The notes: generated by a model not told the origin, from the letters alone. A DNA stretch of 29,585 nucleotides from Alistipes sp. (GCA_019422485.1 JAHZDG010000017.1:17341-46925), one strand, 5' to 3'. Positions 1-7,561 are shown, counted from the first letter of the stretch. A program made the numbers and translations.

Positions 1-55
1 AGAGTGAATATTGTGCAATCGACCTGTTGTATGCAATTATTACAAAAAAAATCGC

Positions 56-63
56 TACTTTTG
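56..63 (+). promoter_or_regulatory. Putative Bacteroidota -7 promoter element for the zinc-ribbon gene
   Basis: TACTTTTG matches the Bacteroidota -7 consensus TAnnTTTG and lies 54 bp before the ATG at 118. A convincing -33 TTTG at the usual 19 bp spacing is not seen; the upstream region is A/T-rich, with a run of eight A's. No gene end is recognisable in bases 1-55. Confidence 0.45.
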
Positions 64-117
64 CAGTTCACAAAAGTGAGTATTCGATCAACCCTGTCAA
101 TTATTTAGTGTAACCTT

Positions 118-834
118 ATGGCAATATCAAGCAGAAAGAGCAACGAAGCGGATTTCTCCATGGAGGAGAAGATCATTACGTTGTATGAGCTTCAGAAAAT
201 CGATTCCAAAATCGATGAGATCAATAAACTCAAAGGCGAGTTGCCTCTCGAGGTGCAGGACCTGGAGGACGAAATTGCCGGACTAGAAACCCGCATGGCC
301 AATATTTCGGCTGAGGCGGACGAACTGACCGCAGGTATTAAGAACAACAAGGACGAGATTGAAAAGGCCAAAGCGCTCATTGCCAAATATGAAGCACAGT
401 TGGACAATGTCCGCAACAATCGCGAGTTCGATGCGCTGACCAAAGAGATCGAATATCAGAAGTTGGAGATCGAGCTGTATGAGAAGAAGATCAAGGAAGC
501 TACGGCCGAGGTGAAGGTGAAAAAGAAAATGATCGAGGACAACGAAGCCATGATCGCCGATCGGAAAGTCGATCTGGAAGCGAAACGCGCCGAGTTGGAT
601 AGCATCGATCAGGAAACGGCGAAAGAACTGGAAGCTCTGCAAGCTCAATCAACGGCAGCTGCGGCCAAGATCGATGAACGTTTACTGGCGGCTTATAATC
701 GGATCCGCCATAATGTTCGCAACGGTTTGGCTGTTGTAACGGTGAAACGTGACGCCTGCGGGGGGTGCTTCAACCGGATCCCGCCCCAGAGACAGTTGGA
801 TATTCGCACCAATAAGAAAGTGATCGTTTGTTAA
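118..834 (+). CDS. C4-type zinc ribbon domain coiled-coil protein, truncated inside the zinc ribbon by an ochre codon
   Basis: The 238-residue product has a long charged coiled coil (about residues 20-190) followed by the start of a C4 zinc ribbon (DUF164/CT398-like family). The first CxxC is in DACGGCFNRIPPQRQLD, and the third cysteine is the last residue before the TAA. The family normally ends with a second CxxC followed by about a dozen residues. Here the codon after Cys3 is TAA, and the expected tail continues in frame behind it (see 832-885). The family is widespread, and its molecular role is poorly defined; nucleic-acid or assembly functions have been proposed. The ATG at 118 is taken as the start because Bacteroidota homologues usually carry a short polar N-terminal extension; the ATG at 160 is an alternative. 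The gene stands alone with a terminator at 947-987. The family call is firm. Whether the protein is functional is not. Confidence 0.85.
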   Translation: MAISSRKSNEADFSMEEKIITLYELQKIDSKIDEINKLKGELPLEVQDLEDEIAGLETRMANISAEADELTAGIKNNKDEIEKAKALIAKYEAQLDNVRNNREFDALTKEIEYQKLEIELYEKKIKEATAEVKVKKKMIEDNEAMIADRKVDLEAKRAELDSIDQETAKELEALQAQSTAAAAKIDERLLAAYNRIRHNVRNGLAVVTVKRDACGGCFNRIPPQRQLDIRTNKKVIVC

Positions 835-885
835 TACTGCGCTCGTATTCTGATGTCGAGCGACCTGGACAACGATCAACAGTAA
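832..885 (+). other. In-frame ochre codon plus the retained zinc-ribbon tail
   Basis: After TAA at 832-834 the same frame encodes YCARILMSSDLDNDQQ and then stops at TAA 883-885. Family members typically read C-E/Q-Y-C-G-R-I-L at this place, so the tail with the fourth zinc cysteine (codon 838-840) is intact and collinear. One base change at 832 (T to G gives GAA, T to C gives CAA) would restore the family pattern. The feature could be a recent nonsense mutation, a strain-specific allele, readthrough or a base-calling error. Confidence 0.75.
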
Positions 886-946
886 AATATCGGTTCAGTA
901 TATCACTGAGACGCGATACTGACAGAGTGTCAGATAAAAATTTTGA

Positions 947-987
947 GCGGCTTGAGGTATTTAATACCTTGAGCCGCAATTTTTTAT
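947..987 (+). terminator. Intrinsic terminator after the zinc-ribbon gene
   Basis: The arms at 947-961 and 963-977 are 15 nt each and complementary except for two central positions. The stem is followed by a T-rich run (AATTTTTTATTCT). An A-rich stretch before the left arm would also give some terminator activity on the other strand. Confidence 0.75.
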
Positions 988-1025
988 TCTTTTGTGAGGC
1001 CGCCGTTCCGGGAAAAGGATAGAAA

Positions 1026-1094
1026 ATGGCACATTTATTGAATAAAAACGAAGAGAAAGCAAAGGAAAAAAAACAGAAAGAAATAAAAAAGTAA
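1026..1094 (+). CDS. Possible lysine-rich 22-residue leader ORF (weak)
   Basis: An ATG preceded by AAGGATAGAAA opens a 22-codon frame, MAHLLNKNEEKAKEKKQKEI plus KK, in an A-rich tract immediately upstream of the sigma-factor promoter. The lysine richness follows from the run of A's, so the tract may only be an AT-rich upstream element for the promoter at 1114-1143. No promoter for this frame is seen. The rest of 886-1113 holds only the terminator at 947-987. Confidence 0.15.
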   Translation: MAHLLNKNEEKAKEKKQKEIKK

Positions 1095-1113
1095 AAATTT
1101 TTCGGGGCGGAGA

Positions 1114-1143
1114 TTTGATTTTTTGAAAAATATCTCTATCTTG
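1114..1143 (+). promoter_or_regulatory. Promoter of the ECF sigma factor gene
   Basis: A -33 TTTG at 1114-1117 and a -7-like TATCTTG at 1137-1143 are separated by 19 bp, which fits the Bacteroidota primary-sigma promoter except for one missing T in the -7 box. An A-rich tract (about 1060-1100) lies directly upstream, and the ATG is about 70 bp downstream of the predicted start. Confidence 0.6.
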
Positions 1144-1218
1144 CGTCCAATTGTCCAACCTTAATGTTTGTTAGCCTATCGAGAAAAATCTACTCAAACC
1201 AACAGAAGGAGTAGGATT

Positions 1219-1806
1219 ATGAATCGGAATCAGTTAAGCGATCACCAGTTGCTGACTAATTACCTTTCGGGCGACGAACATGCCATCACCGATCTTATTA
1301 ATCGTCATCATAAACGTATTCTGGACTATATTCGTATGATGGTCAAGGATGCGGATACGGCGGATGATATTTTCCAGGAAACCCTGATTAAAGTGGTGCG
1401 TTTCCTGAAAGAGGGCCGCTATACGGAAAATGGACGGTTTTTGTCATGGGTTCTGCGCATCGCCCACAATCAGGTGATCGATCATTTCAGACAGAAAAAG
1501 CAACAGAATAATGTTTCGGAAAGTGAAGCGGGTTACGACTTGCTGAACAATAAAAAATTTTCCGAACCGACGGTCGAAGAGGATTTGGTTACGCAACAAA
1601 TCGAGTCCGATGTCCGCAAGCTGATCGAATATCTGCCGCAGGAGCAGAAAGACGTGGTCATGATGCGGTACTATATGGGGCTGACTTTCAAGGAAATTGC
1701 CGATCAGACCGATGTAAGTATCAATACCGCTCTGGGTCGGATGCGGTATGCGCTGATCAATCTGCGCAAGTTGATTCACGAAAATCAATTAATTCTGAGT
1801 CAATAG
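1219..1806 (+). CDS. ECF-type RNA polymerase sigma-70 factor
   Basis: A 195-residue sigma factor. Region 2 covers about residues 23-93 and includes the polymerase-binding DADTADDIFQETLIK segment and the -10-reading FLSWVLRIAHNQVIDHFR helix. Region 4 covers about 130-184, with LPQEQKDVVMMRY and the recognition helix-turn-helix TFKEIADQTDVSINTALGR. Region 3 and region 1.1 are absent, as in ECF factors. The ATG at 1219 is chosen over an upstream TTG at 1168 because AGAAGGAG lies at good spacing before it and the family begins there. No membrane anti-sigma factor is adjacent. A 48-codon acidic ORF follows after 79 bp, probably on the same transcript. Which genes this factor controls cannot be read from the window. 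Confidence 0.93.
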   Translation: MNRNQLSDHQLLTNYLSGDEHAITDLINRHHKRILDYIRMMVKDADTADDIFQETLIKVVRFLKEGRYTENGRFLSWVLRIAHNQVIDHFRQKKQQNNVSESEAGYDLLNNKKFSEPTVEEDLVTQQIESDVRKLIEYLPQEQKDVVMMRYYMGLTFKEIADQTDVSINTALGRMRYALINLRKLIHENQLILSQ

Positions 1807-1848
1807 GCCATATTTCTTTCTCTGGAGGCAATAATTCTTTTCGGGGAG

Positions 1849-1869
1849 ACGTTTAAAGGATGTAAACGT
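1849..1869 (+). other. Small hairpin in the leader of the acidic ORF
   Basis: ACGTTTA (1849-1855) pairs perfectly with TAAACGT (1863-1869) around a 7-nt loop, AAGGATG. The loop and the right arm together contain an AAGG-ATG-TAA start-stop unit (ATG 1860-1862, TAA 1863-1865). The hairpin lies 17 nt before the ATG of the acidic ORF and could affect its translation; this is inference only. Confidence 0.35.
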
Positions 1870-1885
1870 TAGTGAAAAGTAGCCT

Positions 1886-2032
1886 ATGGAGGATTATTAC
1901 CAAGATGAGGAAACTGACGACGTGACCCGGCGTGAGGATCAGGAACTGTTTGAGCAAGAGGTTATCGGAGAGGATGAGGAATTGTTGCTGGTCGATACCT
2001 TGTTGAGCGAAGTGTTCCGCAAATATCGCTGA
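1886..2032 (+). CDS. Very acidic 48-residue protein downstream of the sigma factor
   Basis: An ATG at 1886 opens 48 codons beginning MEDYYQDEETDDVTRRED and ending LLSEVFRKYR. Eighteen of 48 residues are Asp or Glu, against five Arg/Lys, four of which lie in two clusters (RR at 15-16 and RKYR at the C-terminus). There is no signal peptide or membrane segment. A possible amphipathic helix lies at about residues 29-47. The gene starts 79 bp after the sigma-factor stop and is followed by a strong terminator at 2139-2176, so it is probably cotranscribed with the sigma factor. I do not recognise a named family. A role as a sigma-factor partner is suggested only by position and charge. No clear Shine-Dalgarno is present, which is common in this phylum. 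Confidence 0.6.
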   Translation: MEDYYQDEETDDVTRREDQELFEQEVIGEDEELLLVDTLLSEVFRKYR

Positions 2033-2138
2033 CACGGTATATAGGCTACGGGGATACGAAACCGGGAGAGGGTACAGGAGAAAAGTACAGCCCGATTGAC
2101 TTTGAGTTTTTACATACCTTCCGGTTATTCGCTCAGGA

Positions 2139-2176
2139 AAAATAAGGGGTTCAGCTGCGGCTGAACCCCTTATTTT
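2139..2176. terminator. Bidirectional terminator between the sigma operon and the acyl-CoA dehydrogenase operon
   Basis: A perfect 17-bp stem (2139-2155 with 2160-2176) around a TGCG loop has a GC-rich core, GGGGTTCAGC, and A/T flanks that give a T tract on both strands. It sits between two convergent genes and can serve both. Confidence 0.9.
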
Positions 2177-2193
2177 ATAATAGGTAGATGTTT

Positions 2194-3921
2194 TTAGTCG
2201 TACTTTTCGTCTTGTACGGCTTTGAACAGTCCGATGTCGGCTACGCACGAGCCATCGATGTAGGTGGCAGCGGCAGCGATTTGAGCCTGACCGTATTTTA
2301 CGTAAATTTCAGCGGAGCTGCGGTAAGCTTCTTCATCCACCATGGCCTGTTGCAACAGCAGGTGTCCCAGGATGATGTGCCCGGCCATTTCTACCATACG
2401 GCGTGCATGGAAGTCGATGACATCGTTGTCGCCGGTAGCCGTTACTTTTTCGACAGACTTTTCGAAGGCTTCACGCATGGACACCAATCGTTTGTAGGTG
2501 TTTTCCATTTCCGGTGCATATTCCAGCGTTTCGTACTCTTTGATCTTGTTCAGGTAGGTGCCGGTGGTCACGTGGCGGATGGCGGCTACAACCTGTAACT
2601 GAGAGGTTCCTTCATAGATGTTGGTGATACGGGCGTCACGATAGATACGTTCGATGGGGTAGTCTTTCATGTAGCCCGATCCACCGAAGATCTGGATGGC
2701 GTCGTAAGCCAGCTGGTTGCAATATTCGCTCGACATGAGTTTCAACAGCGGCGTGAAGGCATCGGCCAGTTTGCTGTAGAGTTTCATTTCGGCGCGTTCT
2801 TCGCCGGTGAGCGAACGTTCTTTGGCAATGTGCTGGTATTCTTTATAGATGCTGACGAAACGGGTGGTTTCATACAGCATGGCCCGAGAACCATACAGTT
2901 TGGCTTTCATGTTGGAAAGCATTTCGTAGATGGCCGGGAATTCGATAATCGGTTTACCGAACTGTTGACGTTCGTTGGCGTATTTGAGGGCTTCGCGATA
3001 GGCGGCTTCCGACAGACCGGTAGATTGAGCCCCGATCCCCAGACGGGCTGCGTTCATCAGCGACATCACGTATTTGATCAGGCCCATCTTGCGGTCGCCG
3101 ACCAATTCGGCCGGAGCGTTGGTGAAGACCAGTTCGCAGGTGGGTGAACCTTTGATCCCCAATTTGTTTTCGATACGGCGAACTTTGACAGCCATGCTGG
3201 AGCGGTCATAGACGAACATCGACAACCCGCGGGCATCGGTCGTGCCTTCTTCCGAACGGGCCAGTACCAGTGAGATGTGACCGTCCCCGTTGGTGATGAA
3301 GCGTTTCACGCCGTTGAGCAGCCAGGTTCCTTTGGCTTCGTCCCAGTGAGCCTTGAGCATAACGGCCTGCAGGTCGCTACCGGCATCGGGTTCGGTCAGG
3401 TCCATAGCGCAGGTTTCGCCGGCCGACACGCGGGGCAGGTATTTGTCTTTGATCTCTTCGGAAGCGAATTCGTGGAGGGTTTCGGCGCAGTCCTGCAGAC
3501 CCCAGATGTTTTCGAAGCCGGCATCGGCCCGAGCGACCATTTCATTGGCCATGACAAAAAGGGGCAGCGGGAAGTTCAGCCCGTTGTATTTCCGCGGAAG
3601 AGTCAGGCCAAACAGGCCGGCTTTGTTCAGAACGTCGATATTCTGAGCGGTTCCCGGCGCATAAACCACGTGGTCGTTCACCACTTTGGGCCCTTCGTGG
3701 TCGACACCTTCGGCGTTGGGGGCGATGACGTCGCCACAGATTTCCCCGGTAATTTCCATTACGCGACGATAGCTGTCCATCGCATCTTCGAAATCCAGCG
3801 GGGCATAATCATATTTGCCTTTGTCGGCATACCCCCGTTCCTTGAGTTCCACGATTTTTTTCATCAGCGGATGGTTCAGGTGGAACTGGAGGTCTTTATT
3901 ATCTGAAAAGAAATTTGCCAT
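2194..3921 (-). CDS. Acyl-CoA dehydrogenase, long form with C-terminal extension
   Basis: This FAD flavoenzyme would oxidise acyl-CoA to trans-2-enoyl-CoA and pass electrons to ETF. It is 575 residues, against about 380 for classical family members. Visible signatures are CAMDLTEPDAGSD (171-183, FAD/substrate loop), RLGIGAQSTGLSEAAY (293-308), QIFGGSGYMKDYPIERIYRD (410-429) and ITNIYEGTSQLQ (432-443). Glu437 occupies the usual catalytic-base position of short- and medium-chain enzymes. An extra helical C-terminal domain follows (about 455-575), as in the DmdC-like long acyl-CoA dehydrogenases. The N-terminus also has about 40 extra residues. It is the last gene of etfB-etfA-acd, 83 bp after etfA, and ends at the bidirectional terminator. 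Chain-length specificity cannot be read from sequence. The locus resembles the etf plus acyl-CoA dehydrogenase clusters of anaerobic Bacteroidales. Confidence 0.95.
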   Translation of the reverse strand: MANFFSDNKDLQFHLNHPLMKKIVELKERGYADKGKYDYAPLDFEDAMDSYRRVMEITGEICGDVIAPNAEGVDHEGPKVVNDHVVYAPGTAQNIDVLNKAGLFGLTLPRKYNGLNFPLPLFVMANEMVARADAGFENIWGLQDCAETLHEFASEEIKDKYLPRVSAGETCAMDLTEPDAGSDLQAVMLKAHWDEAKGTWLLNGVKRFITNGDGHISLVLARSEEGTTDARGLSMFVYDRSSMAVKVRRIENKLGIKGSPTCELVFTNAPAELVGDRKMGLIKYVMSLMNAARLGIGAQSTGLSEAAYREALKYANERQQFGKPIIEFPAIYEMLSNMKAKLYGSRAMLYETTRFVSIYKEYQHIAKERSLTGEERAEMKLYSKLADAFTPLLKLMSSEYCNQLAYDAIQIFGGSGYMKDYPIERIYRDARITNIYEGTSQLQVVAAIRHVTTGTYLNKIKEYETLEYAPEMENTYKRLVSMREAFEKSVEKVTATGDNDVIDFHARRMVEMAGHIILGHLLLQQAMVDEEAYRSSAEIYVKYGQAQIAAAATYIDGSCVADIGLFKAVQDEKYD

Positions 3922-4004
3922 AATTTCGTTGTTTTTTTCGATTCTTTCCGGTCCGTGAGGTCGTTACAACGCGGGGTTGTTTGCGACCGTCGGTGCGAGG
4001 ACGG

Positions 4005-5024
4005 CTATTTCGAATTTTGTTTGTAATATTTGATCATCTTGGGAACGATTTCCATAACGTCACCCACGATGGCATAATCGGCGATCTTGTTGATCGGGGC
4101 GTTGGGGTCGGTGTTGATCGAGATGACCATCGACGACCCGTCCATCCCGGCGGTGTGCTGGATCTGACCGGAGATCCCGCAGGCGATATAGAGTTTCGGA
4201 CGAACCGTTACCCCGGTCTGACCTACCTGACGGGCATGGTCGGTCATCCCGGCATCGACAGCCGCACGCGAAGCGCCGACTTCCCCGCCGAGCACTTCGG
4301 CCAGTTCATGCAGGATGGCAAAGTTTTCCTTGCTGCCCATACCGTATCCCCCGGCTACGATGACCGGAGCGTTTTTGATGTTGATCTTGCGATCTTCGAT
4401 CTGGCGGTCGATGATCCGCACGACGAAATCGGTATCGGAGAGGTATTTCGAAGCGTCGATTTTTTTGACGATGCCTTTACCCGGCGTTTGGGCCACTTCT
4501 TTTTTCATGACGCCTTCGCGAACCGTAGCCATTTGGGGACGGTGGTCCGGGTTGATGATCGTGGCGATGATGTTCCCCCCGAAGGCGGGACGAATCTGGT
4601 AGAGCAGGTTGGTGTAGGTGGTGCCGCTTTTTGCATCGGTATGGTCCCCGATTTCGAGGCTGGTGCAGTCGGCCGTCAGACCGCTGTGCAGAGCCGAGCT
4701 GACACGCGGAGCCAGGTCACGGCCTACCGGAGAGGCGCCGAACAGGGCAATTTGCGGTTTTTCTTCTTTGAACAGGCCGCAGATGATGGCGGCATGAGGC
4801 AGGGTGCGGAACGGGGCGAGTTCCGGAGCATCGGCTACGTGGATGGTGTCGGCGCCATAGAGGGCCAATTCCTTTTCGATGCCGTCCAGCTGATGGCCGA
4901 TGGCCACCGCTTCCAGGTCGCAACCCAGCGTGTTGGCCAGCACCCGACCTTTGGTGAGCAGTTCCAGTGATACGTCGGCCACTTTCCCGCTCTCGATTTC
5001 GCAATATACGAATACGTTATTCAT
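4005..5024 (-). CDS. etfA: Electron transfer flavoprotein alpha subunit
   Basis: A 339-residue alpha subunit with the FAD-binding C-terminal domain clearly present: AGGYGMGSKENF (224-235), GASRAAVDAGM (250-260), RQVGQTGVTVRPKLYIACGI (265-284), followed by SGQIQHTAGM and the NTDPNAPI motif (304-311). The N-terminal domain carries FGASPVGRDLAPR (95-107). With EtfB it forms the soluble heterodimer that accepts electrons from acyl-CoA dehydrogenase. It lies between etfB and the dehydrogenase in one minus-strand operon. The length and all key motifs are normal, and the ATG gives the usual short N-terminus. Confidence 0.96.
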   Translation of the reverse strand: MNNVFVYCEIESGKVADVSLELLTKGRVLANTLGCDLEAVAIGHQLDGIEKELALYGADTIHVADAPELAPFRTLPHAAIICGLFKEEKPQIALFGASPVGRDLAPRVSSALHSGLTADCTSLEIGDHTDAKSGTTYTNLLYQIRPAFGGNIIATIINPDHRPQMATVREGVMKKEVAQTPGKGIVKKIDASKYLSDTDFVVRIIDRQIEDRKINIKNAPVIVAGGYGMGSKENFAILHELAEVLGGEVGASRAAVDAGMTDHARQVGQTGVTVRPKLYIACGISGQIQHTAGMDGSSMVISINTDPNAPINKIADYAIVGDVMEIVPKMIKYYKQNSK

Positions 5025-5054
5025 GTGTTTTTCGGTTTTTTAATTTCTGTGGTT

Positions 5055-5110
5055 CCGGGCATGGCGCCCGGTGTTGCGGGCAGATCCGTCGTTTGAAAAC
5101 GGATCCGTCG
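5055..5110 (-). other. Intercistronic hairpin and short direct repeat between etfB and etfA
   Basis: CCGGGC (5055-5060) pairs with GCCCGG (5066-5071). Next to it GATCCGTCG occurs twice (5083-5091 and 5102-5110), the second copy overlapping the palindrome ACGGATCCGT (5099-5108). No T tract follows on the minus strand, so this is not a good terminator. It may act in mRNA processing or stability between the cistrons. Confidence 0.4.
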
Positions 5111-5116
5111 GGTCGA

Positions 5117-5995
5117 CTATCCCAGCGTATGGCTGGCGATCAACTCTTTCATCAGCGCATCGATGTCGCTGTCGGCTGCGGTGAGGCGTTTGGCTTCTTT
5201 GGCGGCAAAAACAACGTTTTCGATCTTCTTCACCTTGGTGGGTGAGCCGGCCAGACCCAGTTGTGCATCATCTGCATCCACGTCGGCTACACTCCATTCG
5301 GTGATGTTGAGGTAGGGACGTTCCTTGCGCAGCGTGTCGTCGTAATCGGTCGAGGCATCCTGAGCTTCACTGGCGGTTTTGGCATATTTGTATTTCATCA
5401 CGCGTTTGGCGTGGCGCGGACGGCATTCGGGAGCCGAAGCATTGACGGTCATCAACAACGGCAGCGTGCAGGCAACGGTTTCGACCCCGTGTTCCAGGCG
5501 GCGTTTGATGATCAGTTCGTCCCCTTCCGTGCCGACGATCTCTTCGGCATAGGTGATTTGGGGCCAACCCAGTTTTTCAGCGACTTGCGGGCCTACCTGA
5601 GCGGTATCCCCGTCGATGGCCTGACGGCCGGCCACGATGATGTCGGGATTGAGTTTGAGGATAGCGCGGGAAAGGGCATAGGAGGTGGCCAAAGTATCCG
5701 AACCGGCGAATTTGCGGTCCGAGAGCAGGACACCGCCGTCAGCCCCGCGGAACATGGCTTCGCGGATGATTTCGGCTGCACGGCCGGGACCCATGGTCAG
5801 CAAGGTCACTTCGCTGCCGGGGAACATGTCTTTGAGAACCAGGGCTTGTTCCAGGGCGTTGAGGTCTTCAGGGTTGAAGATAGCGGGCAGGGCGGCCCGG
5901 TTTACGGTGCCGTCGGCTTTCATGGCGTCTTTACCCACATTGCGGGTATCGGGCACCTGTTTGGCCAGCACGACGATTTTCAACGTTTTCTTCAT
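5117..5995 (-). CDS. etfB: Electron transfer flavoprotein beta subunit
   Basis: A 292-residue beta subunit, slightly longer than the roughly 260-residue bacterial average. It begins with KIVVLAKQVPDTRNV, typical of the family, and has NPEDLNALEQAL (41-52), the VTLLTMGPGRAAEIIREAMF segment (63-82) and the AMP-binding signature AGRQAIDGDTAQVGP (122-136). CTLPLLMTVNASAPECRPR (176-194) is the dehydrogenase-facing region in known ETFs. It is the first gene of the operon: a promoter at 6124-6153 leaves a leader of about 120 nt. The start is the only ATG that gives the conserved N-terminus. Confidence 0.96.
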   Translation of the reverse strand: MKKTLKIVVLAKQVPDTRNVGKDAMKADGTVNRAALPAIFNPEDLNALEQALVLKDMFPGSEVTLLTMGPGRAAEIIREAMFRGADGGVLLSDRKFAGSDTLATSYALSRAILKLNPDIIVAGRQAIDGDTAQVGPQVAEKLGWPQITYAEEIVGTEGDELIIKRRLEHGVETVACTLPLLMTVNASAPECRPRHAKRVMKYKYAKTASEAQDASTDYDDTLRKERPYLNITEWSVADVDADDAQLGLAGSPTKVKKIENVVFAAKEAKRLTAADSDIDALMKELIASHTLG

Positions 5996-6123
5996 TATTG
6001 ATTGTGTATTTTAGGTGTGATACTTCGAACGTTGTGAGAGGTCGGACACGCCGCCTCGTTTCGGTATCGGTTAAAGTTTGTCTGAGTCGCAAGACATGGC
6101 GGCACGAAAGTCGCATATCTTGA

Positions 6124-6153
6124 CAAAATTAAGATTTTTTTTGAAAATCCAAA
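6124..6153 (-). promoter_or_regulatory. Promoter of the etfB-etfA-acd operon
   Basis: On the minus strand TAATTTTG (6124-6131) matches TAnnTTTG, and TTTG (6150-6153) lies 18 bp upstream, giving a near-ideal Bacteroidota promoter. Transcription would begin near 6117. Confidence 0.65.
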
Positions 6154-6201
6154 AGTGATTTCCCGAAGGGAAAAGCCTGGGAAACGTTGCTTTTTAATGC
6201 A

Positions 6202-6227
6202 AACAGACCGCCCCAGGGCGGTCTGTT
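6202..6227 (-). terminator. GC-rich hairpin downstream of purA
   Basis: AACAGACCGCCC (6202-6213) pairs perfectly with GGGCGGTCTGTT (6216-6227), 26 bp after the purA stop. On the minus strand the following bases are TTTGCATT, a poor T tract, so termination may be incomplete or the hairpin may mainly protect the 3' end. It lies just upstream of the etfB promoter. Confidence 0.6.
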
Positions 6228-6253
6228 GGTAGGGATACCTACGGAAAGGAGGT

Positions 6254-7519
6254 TTATCGCAATACGGTAGCTTCCCGATCGGGGCCTACGGAGACGATCT
6301 TCACGGGAACGCCCGTTTGTTCTTCGATAAACTCGATGTATTCTTTCAGTTCGGCGGGGAACTCGTCATAGGTGCGGACATCGTTGATGTTGCATTGCCA
6401 GCCTTTGAATTCCCGGTATACCGGTACGATTTCGTCATTGGTTTCGAACGGCAGTTCCGTGGTTTCCTGACCGTTGACCTTGTAGGCTACGGCTACTTTC
6501 AAGGTCGGGAAGTCGTTCAGCACGTCGGCTTTCATCATGATGAGCTGGGTGACGCCATTCATCATCACGGCGTATTTCAGAGCGACCATGTCGAGCCATC
6601 CGCAACGACGGGGTCGGCCGGTGGTGGCGCCGAATTCCATACCGATCTGACGCATTTTTTCGCCGTCTTCGTCGAACAGTTCGGTCGGGAAAGGACCGCT
6701 GCCGACGCGGGTGCAATAGGCCTTGAAGATACCGAATACGTCGCCGATGCGGTTAGGTGCTACTCCCAGACCGGTACATACGCCGGCGCAGAGGGTCGAC
6801 GAAGAGGTGACGAACGGATAGGTTCCGAAGTCGATATCCAGCATCGAGCCTTGGGCTCCTTCGGCCAAAATGGCTTTGCCTTCGTTGACGAAACGGTTGA
6901 TGGCGTGTTCGCTTTCGATAATCGGGCAGTTTTTGAGCACTTCGATCCCGGCAAACCATTCTTTTTCGTAAGATGCGATATCGTATTCGAAGTTGTAGGC
7001 TTTCAGTTGTTCGATGTGTTTAGCTTTGAGGCTTTCGTAGCGTTCGAGGAAGTGACTGGACAGAATATCACCTACTCGCAAACCGTTCCGACCGGTTTTG
7101 TCCATATAGGTCGGGCCGATGCCTTTGAGGGTTGAACCGATTTTGCTGGCGCCTTTGGCGGCTTCCGAAGCGGCATCGATGATGCGGTGAGTCGGCAGGA
7201 TCAGGTGTGCTTTTTTCGAAATTTGGAGTTTGCTGCGTACGTCTACGCCATCTGCTTCCAGTTTTTTGATCTCTTCGGCCAGGATCACCGGGTCGATGAC
7301 CACGCCGTTACCGATGATGTTGATCGTTCCCGGGCGGAAGATACCGGAGGGGATGGTGTGCAGGACGTATTTTTTGCCTTCGAAATGCAACGAGTGACCG
7401 GCGTTGGGTCCGCCTTGGAATCGTGCGATTACCTGGTAGTTCGGCGTCAGTACGTCCACGACTTTGCCTTTGCCTTCATCGCCCCATTGTAAACCTAAAA
7501 CGACATCTACTTTTTTCAT
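6254..7519 (-). CDS. purA: Adenylosuccinate synthetase
   Basis: It joins IMP and aspartate with GTP hydrolysis to give adenylosuccinate, the first committed step to AMP. The 421-residue length is normal. The GTP-binding N-terminus GLQWGDEGKGKVVDVL contains the catalytic Asp13 of GDEGKGK, and GGPNAGH (36-42) carries the catalytic histidine. GSTLKGIGPTYMDKTGRNGL is the IMP-binding region, AEGAQGSMLDIDFGTYPFVT follows, and GATTGRPRRCGWLD is also present. It is monocistronic, with its own -7 element at 7554-7561 and a hairpin after the gene. Confidence 0.98.
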   Translation of the reverse strand: MKKVDVVLGLQWGDEGKGKVVDVLTPNYQVIARFQGGPNAGHSLHFEGKKYVLHTIPSGIFRPGTINIIGNGVVIDPVILAEEIKKLEADGVDVRSKLQISKKAHLILPTHRIIDAASEAAKGASKIGSTLKGIGPTYMDKTGRNGLRVGDILSSHFLERYESLKAKHIEQLKAYNFEYDIASYEKEWFAGIEVLKNCPIIESEHAINRFVNEGKAILAEGAQGSMLDIDFGTYPFVTSSSTLCAGVCTGLGVAPNRIGDVFGIFKAYCTRVGSGPFPTELFDEDGEKMRQIGMEFGATTGRPRRCGWLDMVALKYAVMMNGVTQLIMMKADVLNDFPTLKVAVAYKVNGQETTELPFETNDEIVPVYREFKGWQCNINDVRTYDEFPAELKEYIEFIEEQTGVPVKIVSVGPDREATVLR

Positions 7520-7553
7520 GTCTGAGATAAAAAGTTCAGCGCAAAATTGCTTT

Positions 7554-7561
7554 CAAAGGTA
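7554..7561 (-). promoter_or_regulatory. Putative purA -7 element
   Basis: On the minus strand TACCTTTG matches TAnnTTTG 35 bp before the purA ATG. No -33 TTTG is seen at the usual spacing; instead a perfect 12-bp palindrome, CGGAAGCTTCCG (7580-7591), occupies that region. Confidence 0.5.

Noticed and set aside
1..117. Possible end of an upstream gene or an RNA gene at the left edge
   Set aside because: No coding frame or RNA fold is evident; only a -7 promoter box can be supported.
915..936. Small inverted repeat CTGACA-GAG-TGTCAG after the zinc-ribbon gene
   Set aside because: Only a 6-bp stem with no T tract, immediately before a much stronger terminator; no function can be supported.
3981..4970. 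A 329-codon plus-strand open frame opposite etfA
   Set aside because: Shadow of etfA, whose FAD motifs are complete on the minus strand.
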